From: PWQG01 sp041685555
GTDB lineage: Bacteria; Pseudomonadota; Gammaproteobacteria; Pseudomonadales; Pseudohongiellaceae
Assembly: GCA_041685555.1 (NCBI GenBank)
Contig: JAWLFN010000035.1
Location: forward strand, 1 to 15,801
Length of the DNA: 15,801 bases
Reading direction: 5' to 3'
Positions 6,736-14,528 of the stretch are shown here, piece by piece. Each line of letters begins with the position of its first letter. The stretch's first letter is position 1. Under the pieces are notes generated by a model. The model was given only the letters and a program-made list of their open reading frames with translations, was not told where the DNA came from and made no database searches. The position numbers and the translations under genes were made by a program.

Positions 6736-9237
6736 TCAGAAGTCCACGGACAGGTTCAGACCGATGGTCCGCGGCCGGTTCGTGTTGATACGGCGGATAT
6801 TGTCCTGCGAGTTGATGAACAACTCGGCACGTTCGTCCGTCGCATTTTCCACGACCAGCTTGGCACGCCAGTTATCGCGCCCCACGCCGGCGGACAGGTC
6901 CATGGTGCTGTAGGAATCCTGCTTCTCGCGCTCCTGCACGATCAGCGAGCTCCAGCTGTCACCGGAATACTGGGCCGCGGCCTGGGCGAACCAGTTGAAA
7001 CCGCCGGCGAACCAGTCATAGCGGGCCCGCATTGTGCCCTGGAATTCCGGTGTCAGCGGCAGTTGCGCGCCCTCGTCCGGCAGTTCCACGATCTGCGCGG
7101 AAACGCTGGTCAGTTCGGTATCGTTATACGAGAAGGCGGCATTCAGAGTCAGGTTCTGGGTCGCGGCCCAGGCGATATCACCCTCGATACCACGGATCTC
7201 GGAGTCGGCCGAGTTCTCGATGAAGGTCAGAATGGACACGTTCTCGGGGTCGAAACGCGAGACCTGCATGTCCGTCCACTCGATGAAGTAGACGTTACCG
7301 TTGAACTGCAGGCGGTTATCCATCCAGCGCGTCTTCCAGCCGAACTCGTAGTTGACCACGTCGTCCGTGTCATAGGTGGTCTTGACGGTCGGGAAGTCGA
7401 GGTCCAGCGAGTAGACACCGCCACCGCGGTTGAAGCCACCCGGCCGGAAGCCTTCGGAGTAGGTCGCGTACAGCAGCTTGTTCTCGGCCGGTGTGTAATT
7501 CAGGGTCACCTTGGGAATGACGCCGTCCAGCTTCAACGAGTCGGTGCTGTGGCCGGGTACATCGGGGTCCACATTGCCCGGGGCCGGCGCGGCGTCGGGA
7601 TCGAAGCCAGGTGCGTTGACGCTGCCGGCGTTGTCGTAGTTACGACCGGCGCCCTGGTCCTCGGAGCCGACGAAAATGCCGCTGGCGAAGGCCGATTGCC
7701 CGTTGAATTCCTGCTCCAGGTCATAATGCCGCAGACCCACTGTGGCTTCCAGAGTGTTCGGGATCAGGTCATAGCTGACTTCCCCGAAGAAGGCCAGTTG
7801 CTCTTCCGTGCGGGTCACGTCATTGAAGAACGCGACGCCCGGCTTGCGGGTGGACGGATCGTTGGCGTGAGCGCCCGGAATCGGCTGGTTCGGTGCGAAC
7901 CCGAGATCCTTGACGGCCAGATACAGGAAGTCGTCCATGGTGTTGATTTCGAAGTCGTCATAGAACACGCCACCGGTGGCGCGCAGGCGACGGTCCTGCG
8001 GCGTGCTGAGGCGGAACTCGTGCGTGACACGCTCGTGCTCCTGGTCGATCTGTGTACCTTTTTCCGGGTTGATGCAGTTGCGCCCTTCCGGCGTGATGTA
8101 CTGCGGATCAATGCCGTAATTGACCACATAGTCCGGGTTCGAATAGGTACAGGTGTAATAGTTGATGAAGGCACCGGAGTTGTTATAACCGGTATAGTCC
8201 ACCGACTGGTTGATCTCCCGGTCCAGGTAGCCGCCGGTGTATACGGCCTGCAACATGCCCAGTCGACCGTTGGCGGTCCAGGTGGTCAGACCGAACTCGT
8301 CTTCCATCTTGTCCGGGAAGAAGCGGTTGGCCTCCAGCTCGCCGACCTCGGGGTCATAGTCGAACACCCCGTCGGCGCCCAGTTCCTGCTGGGTGTGAAC
8401 CACAGTCACGTCCCAGTCGGGGTTGACCAACCAGGTGCCGCTGAGGCGCATGCCCTGGTAGAAGCTGTCGTTGAAATCGTCCTCGACCAGTTCCAGGTTG
8501 TCGGCTTCCTCGTAGGATACCGCGTCCGGCGTCGCGTTGGATTCGGGATTGATCGACGGGTCCGTGGTAAACGTGCCGTAGGTATTGTCGATATAGCCGC
8601 CGTTGCGCACATTGTAGAAGGCGGCGCGGAATGCCAGTTCATCATTGACCGGGATGTTCAGGTACCCTTCCAGCGAACTGCTCATCTCGCCGTGCTTCGT
8701 GGAGCTGGTGGACATTTCCGCACCAGCCGAGAAGCCGTCAAATTGCGGCTTGTTGGTGATCAGTCGCACCGTGCCGGCCTGCGAGCTGGCGCCGAATACT
8801 GTGCCCTGCGGCCCCGGTAGCACTTCGATGCGCTGCATGTCCGCGGCGTAGACGTCGAGGTTCCGCCCCGGGGCGGTGACGGGCTGCTCATCCACGTACA
8901 GCGCCACGTTGGGTACGCTGCCCTGGGCGCCGGAAAGCAATACGGTGATGGGTTCCACGGCCATGCCGCGAATGTAGACCGTGGACTGACCCGGGCCCCG
9001 GCCGCCGAAGGTCACGTTGGGCAGGAATCGCACGTAATCGTCAAAATTTCCGATATTGAGATCATCGATGGCGCTGCCATCGAGCGCCTGTACGGCGACT
9101 GGTACATCCTGCTGGTTTTCTTCGCGTTTGGTGGCGGTGACCAGCACTTCCTCGATCTGGGCGCTGGCTGGAACCGTGAATGAAGCGGCGATGACCGAAA
9201 GAACGGCCTGGTGCAGACGTGCTTTGTTATTTAGCAT
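6736..9237 (-). CDS. TonB-dependent outer-membrane receptor
   Basis: The 833-residue protein begins with a signal peptide (MLNNKARLHQAVLSVIAASFTVPASA), then a TonB box IEEVLVTATKREE right at the mature N-terminus and a plug domain (DVPVAVQALDGSAIDDL, YIRGMA, ALYVDEQPV, IEVLPGPQGTVFGASSQAGTVRLITNKP). A long beta-barrel follows, with repeated aromatic-ended strands, ending RTIGLNLSVDF with the C-terminal phenylalanine needed for BAM assembly. Two cysteines around residues 365-390 (YYTCTYS and GRNCINP) could form a disulfide in an extracellular loop. Plug style resembles the broad proteobacterial receptors used for plant-derived or polymeric organic substrates; the ligand cannot be told. The ATG is preceded by AGGGG. 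It is the first gene of the receptor-sulfotransferase pair. Confidence 0.95.
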   Translation of the reverse strand: MLNNKARLHQAVLSVIAASFTVPASAQIEEVLVTATKREENQQDVPVAVQALDGSAIDDLNIGNFDDYVRFLPNVTFGGRGPGQSTVYIRGMAVEPITVLLSGAQGSVPNVALYVDEQPVTAPGRNLDVYAADMQRIEVLPGPQGTVFGASSQAGTVRLITNKPQFDGFSAGAEMSTSSTKHGEMSSSLEGYLNIPVNDELAFRAAFYNVRNGGYIDNTYGTFTTDPSINPESNATPDAVSYEEADNLELVEDDFNDSFYQGMRLSGTWLVNPDWDVTVVHTQQELGADGVFDYDPEVGELEANRFFPDKMEDEFGLTTWTANGRLGMLQAVYTGGYLDREINQSVDYTGYNNSGAFINYYTCTYSNPDYVVNYGIDPQYITPEGRNCINPEKGTQIDQEHERVTHEFRLSTPQDRRLRATGGVFYDDFEINTMDDFLYLAVKDLGFAPNQPIPGAHANDPSTRKPGVAFFNDVTRTEEQLAFFGEVSYDLIPNTLEATVGLRHYDLEQEFNGQSAFASGIFVGSEDQGAGRNYDNAGSVNAPGFDPDAAPAPGNVDPDVPGHSTDSLKLDGVIPKVTLNYTPAENKLLYATYSEGFRPGGFNRGGGVYSLDLDFPTVKTTYDTDDVVNYEFGWKTRWMDNRLQFNGNVYFIEWTDMQVSRFDPENVSILTFIENSADSEIRGIEGDIAWAATQNLTLNAAFSYNDTELTSVSAQIVELPDEGAQLPLTPEFQGTMRARYDWFAGGFNWFAQAAAQYSGDSWSSLIVQEREKQDSYSTMDLSAGVGRDNWRAKLVVENATDERAELFINSQDNIRRINTNRPRTIGLNLSVDF

Positions 9238-9269
9238 ATTTTCCCCTGTGTATCCTCCACAAGGGATCC

Positions 9270-9298
9270 ATGGTACAGGAATTCACAGGCAGTTTGAA
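9270..9298 (-). promoter_or_regulatory. Candidate promoter of the TonB receptor operon
   Basis: TTCAAA (9298-9293) and TACCAT (9275-9270) are separated by 17 bases on the minus strand, each matching the sigma-70 consensus at four of six positions, about 33 bases upstream of the receptor ATG. Weak evidence, but spacing and place are right. Confidence 0.3.
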
Positions 9299-9355
9299 TG
9301 ATGACAGAAATCCATTCCTCTCGTGGCGCCTCGTTTACAGCGCGTTACAGGCATT

Positions 9356-9868
9356 TCATGCGTCCTTTTCATAAAGCCTGTCTTCATGCTTGACTGATTC
9401 GTCCATAAGTCGTATGTGGCTGTCATCGATACATTCGTATGGTCGCTGGTGATATTCCTGTACCGCGGTGTGCTGTCGCCATCGCGCGTAGTGTTTTGCG
9501 ATGGCCTCGTCCGGGTTGGAACGAAGGTCGAGCGAAGGCAGATGATAGGGCCAGTTCTTCTGGTCGAAAGGCCAGTTGGCCCGGGCCAGTGCACCATAGC
9601 TGTGCCAGACCCTGTCGGTGTGCACCAGGCCCGCCGCGTGCAGGTGGTGACGAAGGCTGCGTTCCATCGTGTCATGATGAAAGTGGGTGCTGGTGGCATA
9701 CTCCTTGAGCCGATGTTGTCTGGATGCCAGCCGCTCCACCATATCGGTCAGCTCGTCCAGCCGCCGTCTTTCTGCCATTGACCTGGCGGCCGCGCCGGTC
9801 ATGCGCCAGATGGCGATGACGTTGACTGTCAGTGAGGCGAGGAGAATCAGTACCAGGGCTTCGTTCAT
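9356..9868 (-). CDS. Hypothetical membrane-anchored protein
   Basis: I do not recognise this 170-residue protein. It starts with one hydrophobic segment (MNEALVLILLASLTVNVIAIW), then a charged, probably coiled-coil stretch rich in R, E and L (SMAERRRLDELTDMVERLASRQHRLKE, residues about 30-56), and then a histidine- and tryptophan-rich soluble region with a PFDQKNWPYHLPSLDLRSNPDEAIAKHY segment (about 101-128). It would be a single-pass inner-membrane protein. The ATG has a GGA 8-10 bases upstream. It follows the DoxX gene on the same strand after 90 bases. Other frames over the same DNA look like shadows. Confidence 0.6.
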   Translation of the reverse strand: MNEALVLILLASLTVNVIAIWRMTGAAARSMAERRRLDELTDMVERLASRQHRLKEYATSTHFHHDTMERSLRHHLHAAGLVHTDRVWHSYGALARANWPFDQKNWPYHLPSLDLRSNPDEAIAKHYARWRQHTAVQEYHQRPYECIDDSHIRLMDESVKHEDRLYEKDA

Positions 9869-9958
9869 CGGTTGTTCCGCTGCATTCAGGGATGTTACCG
9901 GGCTCTATCGGCACAGATGGCGGAATACTTGATCCGTCTCCTTATCGGCAGACTGCGG

Positions 9959-10387
9959 TCATCTGGCCGGAGAGTGTGATTTTCCGCGGTTGTCCAGGCT
10001 GAACGCGCCGGCTCCGGCACCCGCCAGCACCAGCAGTCCCGCCATGATCCCCAGGTTCTTGACGAAATTCTGGGTCTCGTGACTGCGCTGCAGGCCTTCC
10101 TCCATGGTCCAGAAGTCATGCATGACCAGACTGATGACCAGGGTCAGGCCAGCCAGCAGGAAAGCCACCGGAGTGACGCGGTAGCCGGTGATCAGGGCGG
10201 CGGCGCCGCCAACCTGGAGAATGCCGGTCAGGATCAGGAAAAACGGGATCAACACCACACCGTGGGAGGCCATGTAATCGACGTGAGTCTGGTAACTGAT
10301 GAACTTCATCAGCCCGGGCATCAGGAAGTATAGGCCCAGAATGACCCGGCCGACCGGGATGAAGGTGATCTGAAGTGCGTTGGGCAT
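9959..10387 (-). CDS. DoxX family membrane protein
   Basis: The true start is the ATG at 10387, with GGGAG 7 bases upstream, giving 142 residues. The longer open frame upstream to 11503 is antisense to the alcohol dehydrogenase gene and is not coding. Four hydrophobic segments fit the DoxX fold: VGRVILGLYFLMPGLMKF, GVVLIPFFLILTGILQVGGAAALITGY, VAFLLAGLTLVISLVMHDFW and NLGIMAGLLVLAGAGAGAF. The motif GLMKF near the first helix and HDFW before an NF(V)KN helix are typical. DoxX-like proteins are inner-membrane proteins linked to quinone or thiol redox in some bacteria; a specific role is not shown here. It is divergent from the quinone reductase-like gene. Confidence 0.85.
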   Translation of the reverse strand: MPNALQITFIPVGRVILGLYFLMPGLMKFISYQTHVDYMASHGVVLIPFFLILTGILQVGGAAALITGYRVTPVAFLLAGLTLVISLVMHDFWTMEEGLQRSHETQNFVKNLGIMAGLLVLAGAGAGAFSLDNRGKSHSPAR

Positions 10388-10537
10388 GAAAAGCTCCCGG
10401 GATGGCTGTTTTAAGTATAGGACACCGCTATTGGTCATACGGTTGCAGAAGCGTACCAGACTTCCCTTCCGGGGCGACGCGGGTGGTATCATCGCGGTCA
10501 GCCATACATCAACCGACGACACTACAAGGAAAGCATC
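10388..10537. promoter_or_regulatory. Divergent intergenic promoter region (doxX / oxidoreductase)
   Basis: The 150 bases hold start signals for both directions. Towards DoxX there is a TATACT -10 candidate (10419-10414) without a clear -35. Towards the oxidoreductase there is TATCAT (10487-10492) about 45 bases before the ATG, and AAGGA as SD. No long palindrome or known operator is seen. Confidence 0.35.
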
Positions 10538-11536
10538 ATGAAAGCAGTAGGTTATACAGGCACTGGACCCCTGCGGGACCTCGACATGGAGCGGCCCGGT
10601 GCGGGCCCCCGGGATCTGCTGGTAGCGGTCAGGGCGATCGCTGTCAATCCCGTGGACACGAAAATCCGGGGTCGTGTGCAGCCGGACGAGGGTAGCCCGA
10701 AGGTGTTGGGATGGGATGCCGTGGGCGAAGTGGTGGAGATCGGCGCCGAGGTCGACCGGTTCTCGGTGGGCGACCGGGTCTGGTACGCCGGCGACGTCAC
10801 CCGCCAGGGCTGCAATGCGCAGTACCAGTGCGTGGATGAGCGGATTGCCGCGAAAGCCCCGTCTTCGCTGGGTGACGCCGAGGCGGCCGCGCTGCCGTTG
10901 ACCACCATCACCGCTTGGGAAATGTTGTTCGACCGACTGCAGTTGCCCAGGGGGGACAGGGGGAGTGATCGCACTCTGATTGTGGTCGGTGCCGGGGGTG
11001 GAGTCGGGTCGATGCTGGTGCAGCTGGCCCGGCAGTTGACCGGAGCCACGGTCATCGGCACCGCTTCGCGCCCGGAGAGCCGTCATTGGGTCGAGTCGCT
11101 GGGTGCGCACCACGTACTGGACCACAGCCAGTCGCTGAAGGAAGAACTGGCGCGTGTCGGCCTCGCCGATGTTACCGATGCGGCCTGTGTCAACCGCTCC
11201 CATCAGCATTTTGAGGACCTGGCAGCCATGCTGCGACCGCAGGGCAGATTGTCCCTGATTGATGATCCGGCCGAGCCACTGGATATCATGAAGCTCAAGC
11301 AGAAGAGCCTGTCCCTGCACTGGGAGTTCATGTTCACACGACCAATGTTCGGGACAGCCGACATGGATGCCCAGCATGAGCTGCTCGGCGAAGTGGCCGC
11401 GCTGATCGACAGCGGTGCGCTGAAAAGCACCATGGGCGAGCATTTCGGCGCGATCAGTGCCGCCAACCTGGAACGGGCCCATCAGGCCATGAAGACCGAG
11501 CATACCGTCGGCAAGGTGGTGCTGGAAGGTTTCTGA
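10538..11536 (+). CDS. Zinc-type alcohol dehydrogenase-like / NAD(P)H:quinone reductase (MDR family)
   Basis: The 332-residue product is a medium-chain dehydrogenase/reductase. The N-terminal GroES-like domain includes VNPVDTKIRGR (37-46), GWDAVGEVVEIG (58-69) and FSVGDRVWYAGD. A Rossmann domain carries the nucleotide loop VVGAGGGVGSMLVQLAR (149-165), followed by GTASRPESRHWVESLGAHHVLDH. It ends in the AHQAMKTEHTVGKVVLEGF block typical of this group (the zinc-binding alcohol dehydrogenase family protein annotated under TIGR02817). The zinc-ligand cysteines of true alcohol dehydrogenases are absent, so a zinc-independent NADPH quinone or enone reductase is likely. The ATG follows AAGGA at 8 bases. 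It diverges from doxX and converges on the phosphorylase gene. Confidence 0.9.
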   Translation: MKAVGYTGTGPLRDLDMERPGAGPRDLLVAVRAIAVNPVDTKIRGRVQPDEGSPKVLGWDAVGEVVEIGAEVDRFSVGDRVWYAGDVTRQGCNAQYQCVDERIAAKAPSSLGDAEAAALPLTTITAWEMLFDRLQLPRGDRGSDRTLIVVGAGGGVGSMLVQLARQLTGATVIGTASRPESRHWVESLGAHHVLDHSQSLKEELARVGLADVTDAACVNRSHQHFEDLAAMLRPQGRLSLIDDPAEPLDIMKLKQKSLSLHWEFMFTRPMFGTADMDAQHELLGEVAALIDSGALKSTMGEHFGAISAANLERAHQAMKTEHTVGKVVLEGF

Positions 11537-11539
11537 GCA

Positions 11540-11563
11540 CGACTGGCGCGGAGGCGTCAGTCG
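11540..11563. terminator. Stem-loop between convergent genes
   Basis: CGACTGGCGC (11540-11549) pairs with GCGTCAGTCG (11554-11563) over 10 positions with one G-U, around a GGAG loop. It falls exactly between the oxidoreductase stop and the phosphorylase stop, overlapping the latter. No T-run follows on either strand, so it would be a weak bidirectional terminator or an mRNA 3' end structure. Confidence 0.4.
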
Positions 11564-13305
11564 GTCAGCGGCAGGTTACTCAGCCACAGACACTGGTACG
11601 GTGCCAGCACCAGGGTGTCTTGATGGCTCTCCAGGGGGCTGCCGCTGATCAGGTCCACCCATTCGTCGGTATCGATCAGGTTGATATCGGACAGCAGTAG
11701 CGTCTGCTCCGTATCCGAGATGTTGTTCAGGGCGAAAATGCTCTGCTCGCGCTGTATGCTCTGGCGCCAGAAGGCAAACACCTGCTCCCCCAGGTGGAGA
11801 GTGAACTGTGTGGCATTGGGGTGGAAGGCCGGCTGGCGGCGCCGTACCCCGATCAACCGGGACAGTGCCTGGAACACGTGGTGATGATGAGTGGCCGGGT
11901 CGTCCAGCCTGGCATTCAACACATGATAGTCCCAGTGGTGTCGGTTAATGTGCCGGTTGTGGTGGCTGGCGTTGACCCGCTCGTGATCATTGCCGGTCGC
12001 CACCAGGCTGTGCAGATAGAAGGCGGGAATGCCCTCCAGGGCCAGCAGAATGGTGTGGGCACAGAGGAATCTCGCCAGTTGCCATTGATCCGCTCCCTCC
12101 GACGTACCGGCCAGCGCGTCCCAAAGCGCGATGTTGATTTCGTAGGGGCGTCGTTCGACACCGGAGGTGGCGCGCCAGGAGATGCGCCCGCCGAACAGCT
12201 CCATGCTGTGGATCAGCGTATGGATCTCCTCGTCACTGAGGAGCCCCTCCGCGGGCCGCAGCCCTATGCCATCGTGCGAAGCGATGAAGTTCAGGAAAAA
12301 TGTGCCTGCCTGCGCGGGTGGCATGGTCATCAGCCAGCTCTTGAGATGCCGGCAGTTGCCGCGGAGAAGGGTGTGCAACAACAATGGCGGCAGTGAGAAG
12401 TTGTAAATTGCATGCGCCTCGTTGGAGTTGCCGAAATAGGTGAGATTTTCCCGTTTTGGTATGTTGGTTTCGGTGATGATGATGGTGTCCGGGTCGGCAT
12501 GCTCGAGCAGTGTGCGCAGCAGACGGACGAGTTCGTGGGTCTGTGGCAGATTCAGACAGCTGGTTCCCGGCTCTTTCCAGACAAAGGCGACGGCATCAAG
12601 ACGGAAGATGCAAACGCCGTGATCGAGGTACTGACGGATGATCCGCACGAATTCGATCAGCACCGACGGGTTGCGGAAGTCCAGGTCCACCTGGTCGTGA
12701 CCGAAAGTGCACCAGACATGTCGGGGGCCATCGACGGTATCAGCGGTCAGCAGCAACTCGCTGGTGCGTGGGCGGACCACCTGACTCAGGTCCGCATCCG
12801 GATCAATGGTAAAGAAATAATCCCGGCCCGGATTCCTGGCGGCCAGAAAATTGAGGAACCAGGGGTGGGATGCCGAGCAGTGGTTGATGACCACATCGGC
12901 CATCAGCCGATAATGGTGGGCGATCGCCTCAATGTCCCGCCAGCTGCCGATTTCCGGGTTCACCCGGGTATAGTCGGTCACCGCGAAACCGTCATCCGAG
13001 CTGTAGGGGAAGAAGGGAAGGATGTGTACAGCGGTGATGAGATTTTGCAGTCGATCATCAAGGAATCGGTGCAGGGTGGACAGCGGTGACTCTTCGGATC
13101 CGGTGTCTGACCGATGGGATACGGAATTGCCGTAGGTGATCACCATGATGTCGCGCTGGTCCCAGCTGCCTGTGTGACGCCCGGGGGATGGCGTGTCCGG
13201 AGTCAGGCGCATGTCCCGGAGTATCTGGTTCGCCAGCTCCGTGGTGTCCGCGGATGGATACAGGGCCTGCAGGTGGTGGATCAGTCGCTGTTGCAGTTCA
13301 CTCAT
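11557..13305 (-). CDS. GH13_18 glucoside phosphorylase, probable glucosylglycerate phosphorylase
   Basis: The 582-residue protein is a sucrose-phosphorylase-like (beta/alpha)8 enzyme. Visible catalytic features are the nucleophile D237 in IFRLDAVAF, the acid/base E279 in IITETNIP, and the transition-state aspartate D345 in FIASHDGIG. The ENLTYFG and NEAHAIYNFSLPPLLLH stretches resemble E. coli YcjM and other glucosylglycerate phosphorylases. The expected reaction is glucosylglycerate plus phosphate to alpha-glucose-1-phosphate plus glycerate. Sucrose phosphorylase proper is the alternative, but the operon context (synthase, phosphatase, glycerate kinase) favours glucosylglycerate. A histidine-rich stretch (11 His in residues 441-476) is unusual. 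The ATG overlaps the gpgS stop in ATGA with no SD, suggesting translation by re-initiation. Confidence 0.88.
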   Translation of the reverse strand: MSELQQRLIHHLQALYPSADTTELANQILRDMRLTPDTPSPGRHTGSWDQRDIMVITYGNSVSHRSDTGSEESPLSTLHRFLDDRLQNLITAVHILPFFPYSSDDGFAVTDYTRVNPEIGSWRDIEAIAHHYRLMADVVINHCSASHPWFLNFLAARNPGRDYFFTIDPDADLSQVVRPRTSELLLTADTVDGPRHVWCTFGHDQVDLDFRNPSVLIEFVRIIRQYLDHGVCIFRLDAVAFVWKEPGTSCLNLPQTHELVRLLRTLLEHADPDTIIITETNIPKRENLTYFGNSNEAHAIYNFSLPPLLLHTLLRGNCRHLKSWLMTMPPAQAGTFFLNFIASHDGIGLRPAEGLLSDEEIHTLIHSMELFGGRISWRATSGVERRPYEINIALWDALAGTSEGADQWQLARFLCAHTILLALEGIPAFYLHSLVATGNDHERVNASHHNRHINRHHWDYHVLNARLDDPATHHHHVFQALSRLIGVRRRQPAFHPNATQFTLHLGEQVFAFWRQSIQREQSIFALNNISDTEQTLLLSDINLIDTDEWVDLISGSPLESHQDTLVLAPYQCLWLSNLPLTD

Positions 13306-14528
13306 GAGCTGGTGTGCTCATCGGTGTCGGCTTCCACGGCCATGGCGATCTGTTCCAGAACATCCGGGTTGGCGCTGCGGACACGGTTCCAGCTGGGAAT
13401 GAAAGGGGCTTCCATCGGGTTGTCCAGAAAATGGTCTCCGGCTTTCATGATATTCTGTGCAAACAGTTCCACGGCCTGTTCCTCTTCATGGATATCCAGA
13501 GTCAGACCGTTGATGGCGGCATCATTGCGGTAGGTCTCGACAAAATCCAGGGCGACCCGAAGATAGGTGGCCTTGAGTGTGCGGAATGTCTCGCTGGAGA
13601 GTACGACGCCGTTGGTGGCCAGTTTTCGAAACACTGCCTTGGTGATGTCGATCGACATGCGCGACAGTCCGCCACGGTCGTTTCCGGCGGACAGGCTCTG
13701 GTGCTTGTGGTCATAGGCATCGGCGATGTCGACCTGACAGAGGCGATTGGTGGAGTAGTTGCGGTACATTTCCGAAAGAATCCCGATTTCCAGTCCCCAG
13801 TCACCCGGAATACGCAGGTCATTGATGACATCGGTGCGAAATGAGAACTCCCCGGCCAACGGGTAGCGGAAGCTGTCGAGGTAATCGAGGTAGTCCTGGT
13901 GCCCCAGCACTTTCTGCAAGGCCCGCAGCAATGGTGTGACCAGCAGGCGGGATACTCGGCCGTTGATCCTGCCGTGCGCGACGCGGGAGTAGAATCCCTT
14001 GCAGAACTGGTAATTGAAGCCGGGGTTGGCGACCGGATAGAACAGGCGGGCCAGCAATTCGCGATCATAGGTCAGGATGTCGCAGTCGTGCAGGGCGACG
14101 GCCTGACTGCGGCGCGAAGCCAGTGTGTAGCCGAGGCAGTACCAGACGTTGCGGCCTTTGCCCGGCTCGCGTGGCGCCAGGCCCTGCTCCCGGAGTCCGG
14201 CGTCTATGCTCTGAAGCCTTGCTCCGTCGTTCCACAATACGCGGTGATGCTGGGGCAGGCTGCTGAAAAACTCCAGCGCGTGATGGTACTGTGCCTCGGT
14301 GGCCTGATCGAGTCCGATCACGATCTGGTTGAGATACGGTACCTGTCGCAGTTGCCTGATGATGCGCGGCAGTGCCTCGCCCTCCAGCTCGCTGTACAGA
14401 GAGGGGAGGATCAGGGTCATGGGCCGTTGACGCGAGAATACCTGCAGTTCGTACTCGAGCTCTGCCAGGGGGCGGTCATTGAGGTTATGCAGGGTGGTGA
14501 TGATGCCGTTCTGATGAAAGTCACCCAT
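13302..14528 (-). CDS. gpgS: Glucosyl-3-phosphoglycerate synthase (GT81)
   Basis: I place the start at the ATG at 14528 (MGDFHQNGIITTLHNL), which has AGGAGG 9 bases upstream and an 8-base overlap with gpgP; the in-frame start at 14663 is inside gpgP. The 408-residue protein is a retaining GT-A glycosyltransferase: the metal and sugar-nucleotide motif is HDCD at 147-150, with a G-rich binding loop GKGRNVWYCLGYTLA (123-137), FCKGFYSRV, the PLAGEFSF block (223-230), DWGLEIGIL (243-251) and a likely metal-ligand His at 273-275 (DHKH). It transfers glucose from an NDP-glucose to 3-phosphoglycerate, making glucosyl-3-phosphoglycerate for the compatible solute glucosylglycerate. Mannosyl donors are possible, but a GT81 fold beside the phosphorylase favours glucose. 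Confidence 0.88.
   Translation of the reverse strand: MGDFHQNGIITTLHNLNDRPLAELEYELQVFSRQRPMTLILPSLYSELEGEALPRIIRQLRQVPYLNQIVIGLDQATEAQYHHALEFFSSLPQHHRVLWNDGARLQSIDAGLREQGLAPREPGKGRNVWYCLGYTLASRRSQAVALHDCDILTYDRELLARLFYPVANPGFNYQFCKGFYSRVAHGRINGRVSRLLVTPLLRALQKVLGHQDYLDYLDSFRYPLAGEFSFRTDVINDLRIPGDWGLEIGILSEMYRNYSTNRLCQVDIADAYDHKHQSLSAGNDRGGLSRMSIDITKAVFRKLATNGVVLSSETFRTLKATYLRVALDFVETYRNDAAINGLTLDIHEEEQAVELFAQNIMKAGDHFLDNPMEAPFIPSWNRVRSANPDVLEQIAMAVEADTDEHTSS

Noticed and set aside
6658..8820. Very long open frame on the plus strand (720 codons) opposite the TonB receptor
   Set aside because: It is the mirror of a clearly recognised receptor; such antisense frames are common in GC-rich genes, and its translation has valine- and arginine-rich shadow composition with no domain.
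10388..11503. Upstream extension of the DoxX frame giving a 514-codon ORF
   Set aside because: The extension is antisense to the well-supported oxidoreductase gene and has no membrane or domain pattern; the SD-led ATG at 10387 marks the true start.
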